From an uncultured Lachnospiraceae bacterium (GTDB lineage: Bacteria; Bacillota; Clostridia; Lachnospirales; Lachnospiraceae), in NCBI GenBank assembly GCA_900548905.1, contig URMK01000003.1, positions 124,001 through 188,000 of the forward strand: a DNA stretch of 64,000 bases. Reading direction: 5' to 3'. The position numbers and the translations under genes are program-made. Of the stretch, positions 8,474 to 16,282 are shown in pieces; the stretch's first letter is position 1; the number at the start of each line of letters is the position of its first letter. The notes beneath the pieces are model-generated. The model did no database searches and was not told the DNA's origin. It saw nothing but the letters and a program-made list of their open reading frames with translations.

Positions 8474-8764
8474 TTATATATGTTCATACTTGGTGTGTTC
8501 TTTGAGAATCTTGCTTTTAATCTGTTCTTCTGAAAACTTATGCCCTGATAATTCTGCGATCTGTTGAATGGTCAGTTTTTGCTTTGTATATGCAAAATAC
8601 ATCTGTTCCTGCGTAAGGTTTTTTACAGGGACTATGACCGCTTTTTCCACTATTTGTATTTCTCCCCTTTGTTGCGTTACTATCAGGCTGTGCAGTTTTA
8701 TAACCATTTTTTGCAGGTTATCCAGTTCCTTTTGTATCGTACTTAAATTTTGTTCTATGCTCAT
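8474..8764 (-). CDS. Small uncharacterised coiled-coil protein
   Basis: A 96-residue protein. Residues 1-35 form a probable coiled coil (heptad-like LSTIQKELDNLQKMVIKLHS). The C-terminal half (LTIQQIAELSGHKFSEEQIK) resembles a helix-turn-helix of the resolvase or sigma type, so it may be a small DNA-binding protein; no named family is recognised. AGGAGGGAAGG lies before the ATG. Its start overlaps the stop of the upstream gene by four bases, indicating an operon with translational coupling, and a strong terminator follows. Confidence 0.7.
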   Translation of the reverse strand: MSIEQNLSTIQKELDNLQKMVIKLHSLIVTQQRGEIQIVEKAVIVPVKNLTQEQMYFAYTKQKLTIQQIAELSGHKFSEEQIKSKILKEHTKYEHI

Positions 8765-8976
8765 TTTTCCTTCCCTCCTGTTTCCTCACTGTTGCCCTCT
8801 CCTATTCTCTGCATATACTTCAGATAAACTTCTGTCAGCTTATCTATTAAGCGTCCGTCTTCCTTTTCCGTGGAATGCTTTGGCGTATATGCAAGCAGGA
8901 CAATACTGCAGGAATCTTTGTCCTTCCTTAATAAGGCTTTTCCCTTCTGTGCTATGTCCGTTTTGATGTATTTCAT
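8761..8976 (-). CDS. Small uncharacterised protein
   Basis: About 71 residues from the ATG at 8976 (MKYIKTDIAQKGKALLRKDK), with no recognised domain. The start is uncertain: AAAGGAG lies 13 bases upstream, somewhat far, and a GTG at about 9036 with AGGGGGAG nearby would give a 91-residue protein. A still longer frame to 9123 would begin beside the terminator of the upstream gene and is less likely. The last codon overlaps the next gene by four bases, so the pair is co-translated. Confidence 0.55.
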   Translation of the reverse strand: MKYIKTDIAQKGKALLRKDKDSCSIVLLAYTPKHSTEKEDGRLIDKLTEVYLKYMQRIGEGNSEETGGKEK

Positions 8977-9145
8977 GCTTTCTCTTTTTCTCCTTTCTGA
9001 AAAATTAATTTCTGTTTCTTCAATATAATGTATCTTCACATGCTCCCCCTGATTTCTTTCTTCCCTGATAGACAGCTGTCCCGTTTTCCCTCCCCTCCTG
9101 GACAATACCTTCCGCTGACACACCTTTTCCCCTGAATGCTGGCAG

Positions 9146-9187
9146 AAAAAAAGAATGGCCTGTCAGATATGCCTGACAAACCATTCC
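9146..9187 (-). terminator. Intrinsic terminator
   Basis: The GAATGG/CCATTC and TGTCAG/CTGACA stem segments form one hairpin, followed on the minus strand by seven T residues. It ends transcription of the gene at 9222-9797, 35 bp after that gene's stop. Confidence 0.8.
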
Positions 9188-9221
9188 CATATTCTCCCTA
9201 TTCAAAAATACGTTTCCACAA

Positions 9222-9797
9222 TCATGCCCCTGTTTTTTCATTTTTGACTGCCGGAACCTTTTTCCCCTGTTCCCTGTCCTTGGAATCCTTTTCTTCCTTC
9301 ACGGTCTGTACCCCTTTCCCGGCTTGTACCTCCTTTTTCCCTTCCTGCGCCTTTCGGTCAAAAGTGATGATTTTTCCGCCCTCCACCTTCATGCCGCCTG
9401 CTATAACCCCCAGTTCATAAAGGGCAAGCAGTTTTTCAGCCCGTAATGTTTCCCTTGCAAACCTTGATGAAACTACATGATAAAGGATTTCCCCTTCTGC
9501 TTCTTCCGTACCCGTCACATAATAGAAAATATTCATCATCACAAGTTCATCCTCAATCATGGGGGTAAGCTTTCCGATGTGGACTTTACACATGATGTTC
9601 TGCATCATGTAGCCGTCCTTATCAAGCTGTAATTCCCCCTTTTCGTTCAGACATAAACCCAATATCTCCGACTTCCCATTTTTCAGAGCCGCTTTAATTT
9701 GCCCGGATGTCATTTCAATGACCTGCTTTCCGTCGCACAGTTCCCATCCTAATTCCCTTGCCCCTAAGAATAAACGATTGATTGCTACTTTACACAT
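9222..9797 (-). CDS. Uncharacterised element protein, paralogue of the gene at 11150-11638
   Basis: A 191-residue protein of unknown family. Residues 1-150 are clearly related to the 162-residue protein encoded at 11150-11638. Shared blocks include DGKQ followed by E-T-x-Q-I, a GL-L...G-LD segment, a V/T-HI block, YHVVSSRF versus YNAISSRF, and LG-I/V-x-GG-x-K near the end of the domain. The C-terminal 45 residues are Lys/Glu/Val-rich and probably disordered. There is no signal or membrane segment. GGAGG precedes the ATG, and a terminator directly follows. A two-copy family in one element suggests a structural or regulatory role, but none can be named. Confidence 0.7.
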   Translation of the reverse strand: MCKVAINRLFLGARELGWELCDGKQVIEMTSGQIKAALKNGKSEILGLCLNEKGELQLDKDGYMMQNIMCKVHIGKLTPMIEDELVMMNIFYYVTGTEEAEGEILYHVVSSRFARETLRAEKLLALYELGVIAGGMKVEGGKIITFDRKAQEGKKEVQAGKGVQTVKEEKDSKDREQGKKVPAVKNEKTGA

Positions 9798-9908
9798 AAT
9801 TTCTTCCTCCGTTTTAAATGTTTTTTAGTTTTAAGTTACTTGTTTTTCCCTTAACTCTAAATACATTTTAACGCTGTGGCTGTGGGTTACAAGACGTGAT
9901 ACTGTACG

Positions 9909-9958
9909 GAAAAACAGCCCTGCAACACCTTATAAATTAAGGATGTTGTAGAACTGTT
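9909..9958 (-). terminator. Probable intrinsic terminator
   Basis: The AAACAG/CTGTTT outer stem and CAACA/TGTTG inner stem form an imperfect hairpin followed on the minus strand by TTTTT. It lies about 40 bp after the stop of the small gene at 10000-10170. Confidence 0.6.
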
Positions 9959-9999
9959 TCTGCTTTCCAATCAATCATAAATGAATCCCGGCTTCTCAT

Positions 10000-10170
10000 T
10001 TAATAGAAGAAGTGAAACCGATTATCTGATGCCTGCATCAGCATTTCCCCTGCCTGTAATAAAACACTCCCTGTCTGCCTTAACTGCACAGGCGTAATAC
10101 TTTCATCCATCAGCATTTTATTTACCATTGCCACCACTTCATTTATTGTTACCTCATAATTCCCTTCCAT
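10000..10170 (-). CDS. Small protein of 56 residues
   Basis: The predicted product starts MEGNYEVTINEVVAMVNKML and ends DNRFHFFY. It is acidic and helical, with no recognised domain. The evidence for coding is a strong AGGAAGGAG site ten bases before the ATG, a complete frame, and a terminator-like hairpin about 40 bp downstream. It lies between the SprT-like gene and the paralogue gene and has the same direction as both. Function is unknown. Confidence 0.6.
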   Translation of the reverse strand: MEGNYEVTINEVVAMVNKMLMDESITPVQLRQTGSVLLQAGEMLMQASDNRFHFFY

Positions 10171-10230
10171 TTTGAAAAACTCCTTCCTATCATAATGTCT
10201 AATATCTCCTGTTTCTTCTCCTGTCCTTTT

Positions 10231-10887
10231 TTATGTCCCTGCTTTTATAAACTGCTCCTGACAGTCCATACACAGCACACGGATATCTTTTGTTGCCCGG
10301 AAACTGTTCCCACATACAGGGCAGACATATTTTCTTGTGCTCGTTTTCTTCTTTGCAACAGGAACCCCCTTCCCTCCATCCGTTCCGCCGTCCCCGTCCC
10401 CTCCGCTTCCTCCTGCTCCCCATGAAATCATTGCCCCGTCCCTGTTTATGTCTATGGGTTTTGCCAATCCGTACGATTCTATTAACCTGATAAATTTTTC
10501 ACTTGGTTCTGTCACACTGTAGCCTATATATTTTGCATAGCTTATATTCAGCCCCCTTTTCTCCGCTTCCTGCTTAAACAGCTTATTATGGTACCTCCCC
10601 CCTTGGCTTACATCCTGTATTCCCTTTAACTGGCAGTAATAATGAACCATTTCATGTGTCAGTGTTGCCAGTATGTTCCCGATCGGTCTGTCTAAATGCT
10701 CCGCGCTGATATTTATTTCATTGTATTTCTCTTCTTCTGCCCTCCAAACCTTCCCTACTGTAAAATGCCCGTTGGTTTTTGGGCTTGACATGATGCTGAT
10801 TACGACAGGCGGCAGTTCACTGTCAAAATAAACCCTGTTCAGAATATCAAAAGCCTTTTCCAATAATGACTGGTAGTCCTTCAGCAT
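10231..10887 (-). CDS. SprT-like zinc metalloprotein
   Basis: A 218-residue protein with the SprT/Spartan-type active site THEMVHYYC: His78, Glu79 and His82, with a probable third zinc ligand His100 in GGRYHNKLF. Residues 150-172 form a Gly/Asp-rich linker, followed by a zinc ribbon (CPVCGNSF ... CMDC). SprT-like proteins on mobile elements are thought to act on DNA-bound proteins; whether this one is a protease is inferred. Only a weak AAGGA precedes the ATG. Its upstream region contains four iteron-like repeats centred on a palindrome, which may control it or serve as a maintenance site. Confidence 0.85.
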   Translation of the reverse strand: MLKDYQSLLEKAFDILNRVYFDSELPPVVISIMSSPKTNGHFTVGKVWRAEEEKYNEINISAEHLDRPIGNILATLTHEMVHYYCQLKGIQDVSQGGRYHNKLFKQEAEKRGLNISYAKYIGYSVTEPSEKFIRLIESYGLAKPIDINRDGAMISWGAGGSGGDGDGGTDGGKGVPVAKKKTSTRKYVCPVCGNSFRATKDIRVLCMDCQEQFIKAGT

Positions 10888-10933
10888 TCCTTATACACCC
10901 CTTTTTTCCTCTCCCTCCCCTCCATGCTCCCCT

Positions 10934-11048
10934 CTTGGGAGTGCACTTCCAACTTGAAAGCCTTTGGGAATGCACTTACAAAGTATCCCTCCTGTTCTTG
11001 GAAGTGCACTTACAAAAAGACTTCCCCTTTCTTGGAAGTGCACCTGCA
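10934..11048. repeat. Four iteron-like direct repeats centred on AAGTGCACTT
   Basis: Four imperfect copies of a unit like CTTGGAAGTGCACTTACAAA have their GTGCAC or TGCAC cores at about 10942, 10971, 11005 and 11039, giving spacings of 29, 34 and 34 bp. The core AAGTGCACTT is itself a perfect palindrome in the third copy. Regular spacing near three helical turns fits binding sites for a dimeric protein. They lie directly upstream of the SprT-like gene. Confidence 0.75.
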
Positions 11049-11088
11049 AAACAAAAAAATAAACACACCCTCTGTACTGGATGTGTTT
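11046..11088 (-). terminator. Intrinsic terminator
   Basis: An AAACACA/TGTGTTT stem with a 14-nt loop is followed on the minus strand by ATTTTTTTGTTTT. It ends the gene at 11150-11638, about 60 bp after its stop, and touches the fourth repeat of the iteron-like array. Confidence 0.75.
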
Positions 11089-11149
11089 AACCATTCCTCT
11101 GCTCTTCACTTTTAAACTGATACCCGTTCTACTGGCTTACCTGTAAACC

Positions 11150-11638
11150 CTACTCTTCCTCACTGTCTGCTTCTTCCTTATTCATATTTTTGATAGCTGG
11201 CGCAAGTTCCAGTTTTCCGTTCCTCAACAGCTTTACGCCCCCTGTGACGAGTCCCATATTTAACAGCATCTTCACTTCCATCTTATTAAAAGAAGTCCTT
11301 TCAAACCTTGATGATATGGCATTATAAACCATTTCATTTCCTTCTTTATAAACGTCTGTTATCACATACATGATATTTGCCGCTGTAATTCCTGACAAGA
11401 CAGGCCTGAACTGGTCTATATGGGTATGAACCATCATATTTGTAGTGAAGAAATTTTCCCTGTCAAGTTCCAGACTCCTGCCATCCTCTGAAAGCTTTAA
11501 TCCACAAAACACTTCCCCTGCCTTAATCCTGTCCATTATCTGCCTGCCTGTAAACTCTACCATTTGTTTACCGTCAAAGATTTCATAGCCTAAAACCCTT
11601 TTTGTTCCCATATCTATTCTATTCACAACATATTTCAT
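11150..11638 (-). CDS. Uncharacterised element protein, paralogue of the gene at 9222-9797
   Basis: A 162-residue protein sharing its whole length with residues 1-150 of the protein at 9222-9797 (see that entry for the common blocks). Here the key strings are FDGKQMVEFTGRQIMDRIK, GLKLSEDGRSLELD and YNAISSRFERTSF. The tail is short and acidic (NKEEADSEEE) instead of long and Lys-rich. There is no membrane segment. AGGGGGC lies at a rather long distance before the ATG. A terminator follows and about 0.45 kb of non-coding DNA precedes it, so it is monocistronic. No function can be assigned. Confidence 0.7.
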   Translation of the reverse strand: MKYVVNRIDMGTKRVLGYEIFDGKQMVEFTGRQIMDRIKAGEVFCGLKLSEDGRSLELDRENFFTTNMMVHTHIDQFRPVLSGITAANIMYVITDVYKEGNEMVYNAISSRFERTSFNKMEVKMLLNMGLVTGGVKLLRNGKLELAPAIKNMNKEEADSEEE

Positions 11639-12089
11639 AAAAACATGCCCCCTGTCCTTTTGGTCTATTATAATCCATCTTTCTGTTGTTTTAAATATAA
11701 AATGTTATCAGAATTATATTTATAAGCATATTTTTATATTATTCCGTTTCATTATATTCTTTACTTTGCATTTTTCTGTTGATATAGTTAATAAAATTAG
11801 CAAAGTTAACTTTTAAACATTATTGACATTTAATTTTACGCTCATGCTTTTATACATTTTATCTGTCTCTGCTACCCATGCACACATGTTTTTTCATAGT
11901 CTTAAATACGTATTATATTGCGCTTGTAAACATTTTATTATGTTCTTAACTTCGTTCTTTGTTGCTCATATATTCGCATATTGTATATTCTTTATTTCGT
12001 TTTCTATTAAACATACAATCAATTTATTATCACCTTAATTACATTTATTTATAGATGTATAATGGAATTTCTGATTAATAAAAATAGCC
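11639..12089. other. Very AT-rich non-coding stretch
   Basis: No credible gene is seen. The plus-strand frame at 11823-12038 is composed of Phe, Ile, Cys and His codons typical of random AT-rich DNA and lacks a ribosome binding site. The stretch should contain the promoter of the gene at 11150-11638. Confidence 0.5.
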
Positions 12090-12185
12090 TTAAACACTGA
12101 TAAACACTAGTTCTTCTCTACTTAGCATGTCTTTGGCTGAATCTGTGAATACCTTGACGATGTTTTCATAATACTGTGCGTTCAT
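12090..12185 (-). CDS. Possible 31-residue peptide gene
   Basis: MNAQYYENIVKVFTDSAKDM and a short acidic tail are encoded from an ATG at 12185 with AGAAAGGAAC upstream. A strong hairpin lies 30 bp farther upstream. No other gene occupies the strand. The composition looks protein-like rather than random, but with 31 codons the call is weak. It could be a small regulatory or structural peptide. Confidence 0.35.
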   Translation of the reverse strand: MNAQYYENIVKVFTDSAKDMLSREELVFISV

Positions 12186-12216
12186 AATGTTTTGTTCCTT
12201 TCTTTCTTTTAAAGAT

Positions 12217-12247
12217 GTGGGAGGGTAGTGATCGGCTACCCTCCCAT
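12217..12247. terminator. Strong hairpin, possible terminator of the SH3 protein gene
   Basis: GGGAGGGTAG and CTACCCTCCC form a perfect 10-bp GC-rich stem (extendable by one A-T and one G-T pair) with a 7-nt loop. It stands between the SH3 protein gene and the small peptide gene on the minus strand. The following sequence is only weakly T-rich, so it may instead be a leader element of the peptide gene. Confidence 0.45.
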
Positions 12248-12413
12248 TTCTTGATTTAAAACCGTGGATAATACTTTTTCAACTTAATGCAGGAAATTGG
12301 TGATTAATACATTTAATCTATAGGTTGTTACCTTTTATGCGATAAATGTATATGATGTGGTATTGACTTTAATTTAAGTTAGCTGTATAATGAAAAGGTA
12401 AAAGGGATTCAAT

Positions 12414-13205
12414 TTAATGTGCTCCTACTCCTTGACCTACGTTGCTATCATCTAAAGGTAAGTCACCATGTGAGATGTTGAGTTTTCCTTGTCCACCGGG
12501 ACTTTGAGGTACATTAGTTGGTGGGGTAGTGGGGGTATTTTGACTTTGGTTAGTCTCATTGGAAGTATTGCCACTATTGTTACTATTGCCACCGTTATTA
12601 TCTTTATTACTGTTCTCTGTACTGTTGTTTGTGTTGGTGTTTTTGGGTGGTTGTTTGACCTCCGTCTTCGTAGTACTTAGGTAATCTGGATGAACGTAGC
12701 CCGTTTGGCCATCCGATAAACTTACTCGGTACCAGTTCGTAGACTTGGACTGGCCTGTGACTGTGACGGATTCGTTGAGGGTCAGGGTTCCTAGCTTCGC
12801 TGTGGTGGAGGAGGTTCCGGTGCGAACGTTGACTGTTCCTCTGCTGTACATTGTGGTATCTAGGGGTTCGATGTCGGATTCCTCTACATTTGGGGCTTCT
12901 GCTCCTACTATTTCGACCTCCGCTTCCTCTATCTCATTTTGGGAGGTGATATCTTCTGGGATAAACTCTTCTGATGCTTCTTCACTTTCTGAACTTGTTT
13001 CCTCAACACTTTCTGGTTCTGCCGTTTCACTTTCCATGCTTTCCTCTTTATCCTCCTGCTCTGTTTCCATAGTAGAAGATGTTTCCATGGAAGCTACTTC
13101 ATTTATGCTGTTATCCTCCCCTTTTCCTCTAAACAAAAATATTCCTCCCGCTACTGCTCCTATTACTATGATGATTCCTAATCCTGCTATCACTTTCTTT
13201 TTCAT
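12414..13205 (-). CDS. Membrane-anchored bacterial SH3-domain protein
   Basis: A 263-residue protein. A short basic start and one hydrophobic segment (VIAGLGIIIVIGAVAGGIFL) form an N-terminal anchor with the rest outside the cell. A long Glu/Ser/Thr-rich acidic linker (about 30-115) comes next. The SH3b domain is near 120-185 (TVNVRTGTSSTTAKLGTL ... WYRVSLSDGQTGYVHPDYL). The tail is low complexity, rich in Asn, Thr, Gly and Pro. SH3b domains often bind cell wall; attachment of this protein to the wall is inferred. The ATG at 13205 was preferred over one at 13265 because AAGGAAGG precedes it and it begins the signal-like segment. Divergent from the XRE regulator. Confidence 0.8.
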   Translation of the reverse strand: MKKKVIAGLGIIIVIGAVAGGIFLFRGKGEDNSINEVASMETSSTMETEQEDKEESMESETAEPESVEETSSESEEASEEFIPEDITSQNEIEEAEVEIVGAEAPNVEESDIEPLDTTMYSRGTVNVRTGTSSTTAKLGTLTLNESVTVTGQSKSTNWYRVSLSDGQTGYVHPDYLSTTKTEVKQPPKNTNTNNSTENSNKDNNGGNSNNSGNTSNETNQSQNTPTTPPTNVPQSPGGQGKLNISHGDLPLDDSNVGQGVGAH

Positions 13206-13443
13206 TCCTTCTTTTCCTTCCTTTAAATTATTGTCATAAAGCTGTTTCTTAATTATACAAATCACTGTACTACAATTCTATAGTTAATTTTTAGCATATT
13301 TTTCCATGTTTATCCCCCTCGTTATATGTTTGCAACTCATTGTTGCTTTTTTCTCATTATAATACATATAGTTGTCCATTGCTACCTTTTGTTGTTTTCA
13401 ATAAGTTATTCTTTTTAAATAACTGTTTAAGGAGATTAACTAT

Positions 13444-13746
13444 ATGATTGAAAACTTAGACTTAGGTGCAAAGTTAAAACAGCTTCGTATTCAGAACAAC
13501 TATACCCGGAAACAGGTTGCTGAACTTCTTCAAATCTCTGAAAGCCAGATTGGTTTCTATGAAACAGAAGTACGTTGCCCTACACTTACTAACCTTGTTA
13601 AACTCTGCACCCTGTATAAAGTTTCTGCTGATTACCTGTTGAATATCAATCTAAATGACCGAAAACAGCTTTCACTGGATGGACTGTCAGACAAACAGAT
13701 AAAAGTTCTTACTGATACTGCTAATTGCTTTCGGAACCCTCTGTGA
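13444..13746 (+). CDS. XRE-family helix-turn-helix regulator
   Basis: A 100-residue protein with a classic Cro/C1-type HTH at residues 8-62 (KLKQLRIQNNYTRKQVAELL, then SESQIGFYE and VSADYLL). The C-terminal third is a short helical extension. AAGGAG precedes the ATG. It is the only plus-strand gene in the element and is divergent from the SH3 protein gene across 238 bp, which contains the inverted repeat GCAACTCATTGTTGC near 13331. It may repress itself and the neighbour; this is inferred. Its last 26 bp overlap the tail of the convergent gene at 13721. Confidence 0.88.
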   Translation: MIENLDLGAKLKQLRIQNNYTRKQVAELLQISESQIGFYETEVRCPTLTNLVKLCTLYKVSADYLLNINLNDRKQLSLDGLSDKQIKVLTDTANCFRNPL

Positions 13747-13921
13747 TTTCAGTAAGCTTTTTCGTTGTTGCCCTTAACATTCTTTCTGCCATTCGTACTG
13801 ACCGTTTTATATAACTGTCCTCTTCCCCTTCGCTTAGATTGATTTCTAACAGCTGTAAAAGAATTTCAATATCCAGTATTTCTTCTTTGACTTCCTCTAA
13901 CTGCTCCTGTTGCCTATTCAT
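13721..13921 (-). CDS. Small acidic helical protein
   Basis: A 66-residue protein rich in Glu and Leu (EVKEEILDIEILLQLLEINL) and likely an alpha-helical coiled coil; no family recognised. AGGAGGGG lies upstream of the ATG. It runs tail-to-tail into the XRE gene with a 26-bp overlap and lies 50 bp downstream of the similarly sized gene at 13972, so the two probably form an operon. Confidence 0.6.
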   Translation of the reverse strand: MNRQQEQLEEVKEEILDIEILLQLLEINLSEGEEDSYIKRSVRMAERMLRATTKKLTEITEGSESN

Positions 13922-13971
13922 GCGATTGTCCCCTCCTTTTCTTCATTAATGACAGGGGGATGAAAACTTTG

Positions 13972-14193
13972 TCAGTTCTCATCCCCTTCTCTCTTTATCT
14001 TTTCCTCTTCCTCTGTTATTCTTCTTATTATTGCTTCTGTTGCTGACTGCAATAGAAGAATGCAGTGTGGGCTTTCCTCTGTCATACCTCCCTTATAAAG
14101 TCCCTCATAGATTACTGCCATTGTTGCACATAAATCTTCCAGTGCTTTTCTGATTTCTGTTAACACGTCAATATTTCTAATCCTGTCTTCCAT
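13972..14193 (-). CDS. Small helical protein
   Basis: A 73-residue protein starting MEDRIRNIDVLTEIRKALED, with a mostly helical pattern and a basic/acidic tail. The ATG at 14193 is preceded by AAGGAG with ten bases spacing; a longer frame to 14259 lacks a site. No family is recognised. It lies upstream of, and in line with, the small gene at 13721. Confidence 0.55.
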   Translation of the reverse strand: MEDRIRNIDVLTEIRKALEDLCATMAVIYEGLYKGGMTEESPHCILLLQSATEAIIRRITEEEEKIKREGDEN

Positions 14194-15697
14194 TCCCGTA
14201 CCACTCCTTTCTTTTTTAAGATAGGGGTGGATTGTAACGCTGTTACTAACAATACACAAGGAGGAAATAAACTAATTTCACTTTACAGCCCGATCCCTTT
14301 AGATACCTCCTGTCATTTATCTATTTTCATACTTTGTGGATGGGTATGTATCTATTCACTATTAAGCCTGTTTTTCTTATCCAGTAAAAACATACCCCTG
14401 CTGTAACAGGTTTACCGGGAGGTGGTGGGAGGTTCCGAAGGTATCCCTAATCCTTCTTAATTGTTCTCTTTCTTTACCCGGTCACTCATTTTTACTTAAT
14501 ATGTATTCCCGAATGATATACCTGCCTGTCTGCTTCAATTAACATGCACTTAACCTTAAATAATACGCTTTCTGCTTTATTCATTACCTGTATCTTTCTA
14601 TTCTTAGACGCCTTCAATGGCAGGTTTATTAATGATAAACAGTATAAAACTATCTGTTCCTCTCATACTTATTTAACAATAAAGTATTTAACTACTTGTT
14701 TCTATTGTACATTAATAAATTGCTTTTGTTGGTTATACTTATTGCTATGTTGGATTTATCCATAAATTCACTTCCCAGAACCTGATTATCCTATTTTTAC
14801 AGTCTGGAAATATAGTCTGTGCGGGGAAATTAAATGCCAATTACAGAACTGCCGGAAGGTGTGGGATATTACATAATTGTTTTTCTTATATATTTACTGT
14901 AGCATTAATACATTTTCTAAAGAATTATAATCTGCCCTGCTGTCATAAGAATTAATTCTTATGTATCAGTCATTTTAACTTGCCTGCTATTATAGGTTAA
15001 CTGTTTATTTTATCTCCTTTGTATCTCCTATATACTGCTGTCATAAGAATTAGTTCTTTTGTATCTGAAAACAATTAATTTGTCTGCTGTTTCAGGTTAT
15101 CTGTTAATTTAGTCTCTATTGTATTTTTTATATATTCATGGAAAATATTTAGAAGCCAATCCTCCGCAGTCATAAACGTTTCTTTTTTATTCATTAACTG
15201 TATCATCCTATTTCATAGATGTTTCTGCAAATGCTACTTTCCTGCTATCCTATATGTTTCGCAAAAATAGGCAGTAGCATTCTTACTTATTGTAGAATCC
15301 TACTGCCCTGTTTTGCTTTCATACACATGCTGAAAATCCATTTACCATTCACTCATTTTATCTTACCAAATTTTCTTCCCCACAAATCCCCCCTTCCTTT
15401 TTTCCGCCCTTCATTACAACTATTTTTTTCAAAATTTTAAAACTATATGTAGCAACTGCAATGTATACCGGAATGTATCGTTATTACTGTCCACTGTAGC
15501 TTTATAGTAACGCACTTTTTTCCCTTTTTATTTCCATGCACTTTTTGATTTTTCCATACTGCCATAAATTACAGACACAAAAATACAATTCCTTCAAAAT
15601 GCTGAATCCGTCTCCTCTGTATCTTATTTTTCCACACTGTTCCCGATAGAAATTACCCTATGTATACTCTGCCACGTCTAATCAGGCAATAAGAATG
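14194..15697. other. Long non-coding region of about 1.5 kb
   Basis: No credible gene on either strand. It holds an 8-bp inverted repeat (GGGTATGT at 14342-14349 and its complement at 14390-14397), a block of GGAGGT-rich sequence near 14415-14440, and two imperfect tandem units at 14937-15134. Such a large gene-free segment beside a resolvase gene could hold a resolution site, an origin or a transfer origin, but none can be proved here. Confidence 0.5.
14937..15134. repeat. Two imperfect tandem repeats of about 99 bp
   Basis: Units at 14937-15034 and 15035-15134 both start CTGCTGTCATAAGAATTA, continue with TTCTT, TGTATC, CTGCT, AGGTTA and CTGTT at matching positions, and end TATATA. In the first unit AAGAATTAATTCTT is a perfect palindrome. 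By eye, identity is about two thirds to three quarters. The role is unknown; a recombinase or replication-protein site is possible. Confidence 0.65.
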
Positions 15698-16282
15698 TCA
15701 GCCAAAATCTATAATCATGCTATCCTCGTACTCCTTTACCTTCCTGTAAAATGTACTCCTGCTGATATTTAATGCCCTGCTTGCCCCTGCCGCTGATATC
15801 CGTTTCTTTTTCCAGTCCTCATATACTTCCAGAAAGTCGGGAAGCTCCTTCGGTTTACGCCCCTTATATTTCCCCTGTGCTTTTGCTATGGCTATCCCCT
15901 CCGCCTGACGTTCCAGAATGGTTTCCCTTTCCAACTGCGCAAGTGCGGCAAACATAATCAACGCAAATTTCCCTGCCGGTGTGGTTGTATCAAACTGTTC
16001 CTTCCTGCTGATAAACTTTACTCCCATGCTGTCAATCTTTTCTGTCAGTGCTATAAAATCTTTTGTGTTCCTTGCAAATCTGCTGATGCTTTCCACGATA
16101 ACAGTATCGCCCTTCCTCACATATTCAAGCATTTCCTGTAATTGCGGTCTGTCAGTGTTTTTGCCGGAAACTTTATCCGTAAAAACCTTATCCACACCCA
16201 ACTGCTCCATTAATACCTCCTGTCTTGCCGTATTCTGATCTTCCGTACTTACCCTTACATAGCCGACCCTTTCTTCACTCAT
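15698..16282 (-). CDS. Serine recombinase (resolvase/invertase type)
   Basis: A 194-residue small serine recombinase. It begins with VGYVRVSTEDQN and nucleophile Ser12, followed by DTVIVESISRFARNTKDF, the conserved Arg region FALIMFAALAQLERE, and GRKPKELPDF leading into a C-terminal HTH (ISAAGASRALNISRSTFYRK). Length and order fit DNA resolvases and invertases. The ATG at 16282 has AGGAG ten bases upstream; a longer frame to 16345 lacks one. It lies near the right end of the element and may resolve multimers or cointegrates. Confidence 0.92.
   Translation of the reverse strand: MSEERVGYVRVSTEDQNTARQEVLMEQLGVDKVFTDKVSGKNTDRPQLQEMLEYVRKGDTVIVESISRFARNTKDFIALTEKIDSMGVKFISRKEQFDTTTPAGKFALIMFAALAQLERETILERQAEGIAIAKAQGKYKGRKPKELPDFLEVYEDWKKKRISAAGASRALNISRSTFYRKVKEYEDSMIIDFG

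Noticed and set aside
10891..11109. A 72-codon minus-strand frame across the iteron-like repeats
   Set aside because: Its repeated peptide pattern (SALPR, KCIPK) comes from the DNA repeats, it includes the terminator of the upstream gene, and it has no ribosome binding site.
11823..12038. A 71-codon plus-strand frame rich in Phe, Ile, His and Cys
   Set aside because: No ribosome binding site and a composition expected from AT-rich non-coding DNA read on that strand.
14544..14765. A 73-codon plus-strand frame with hydrophobic stretches
   Set aside because: It could suggest a small membrane protein, but there is no ribosome binding site, no neighbour in the same direction, and the composition is random-like.
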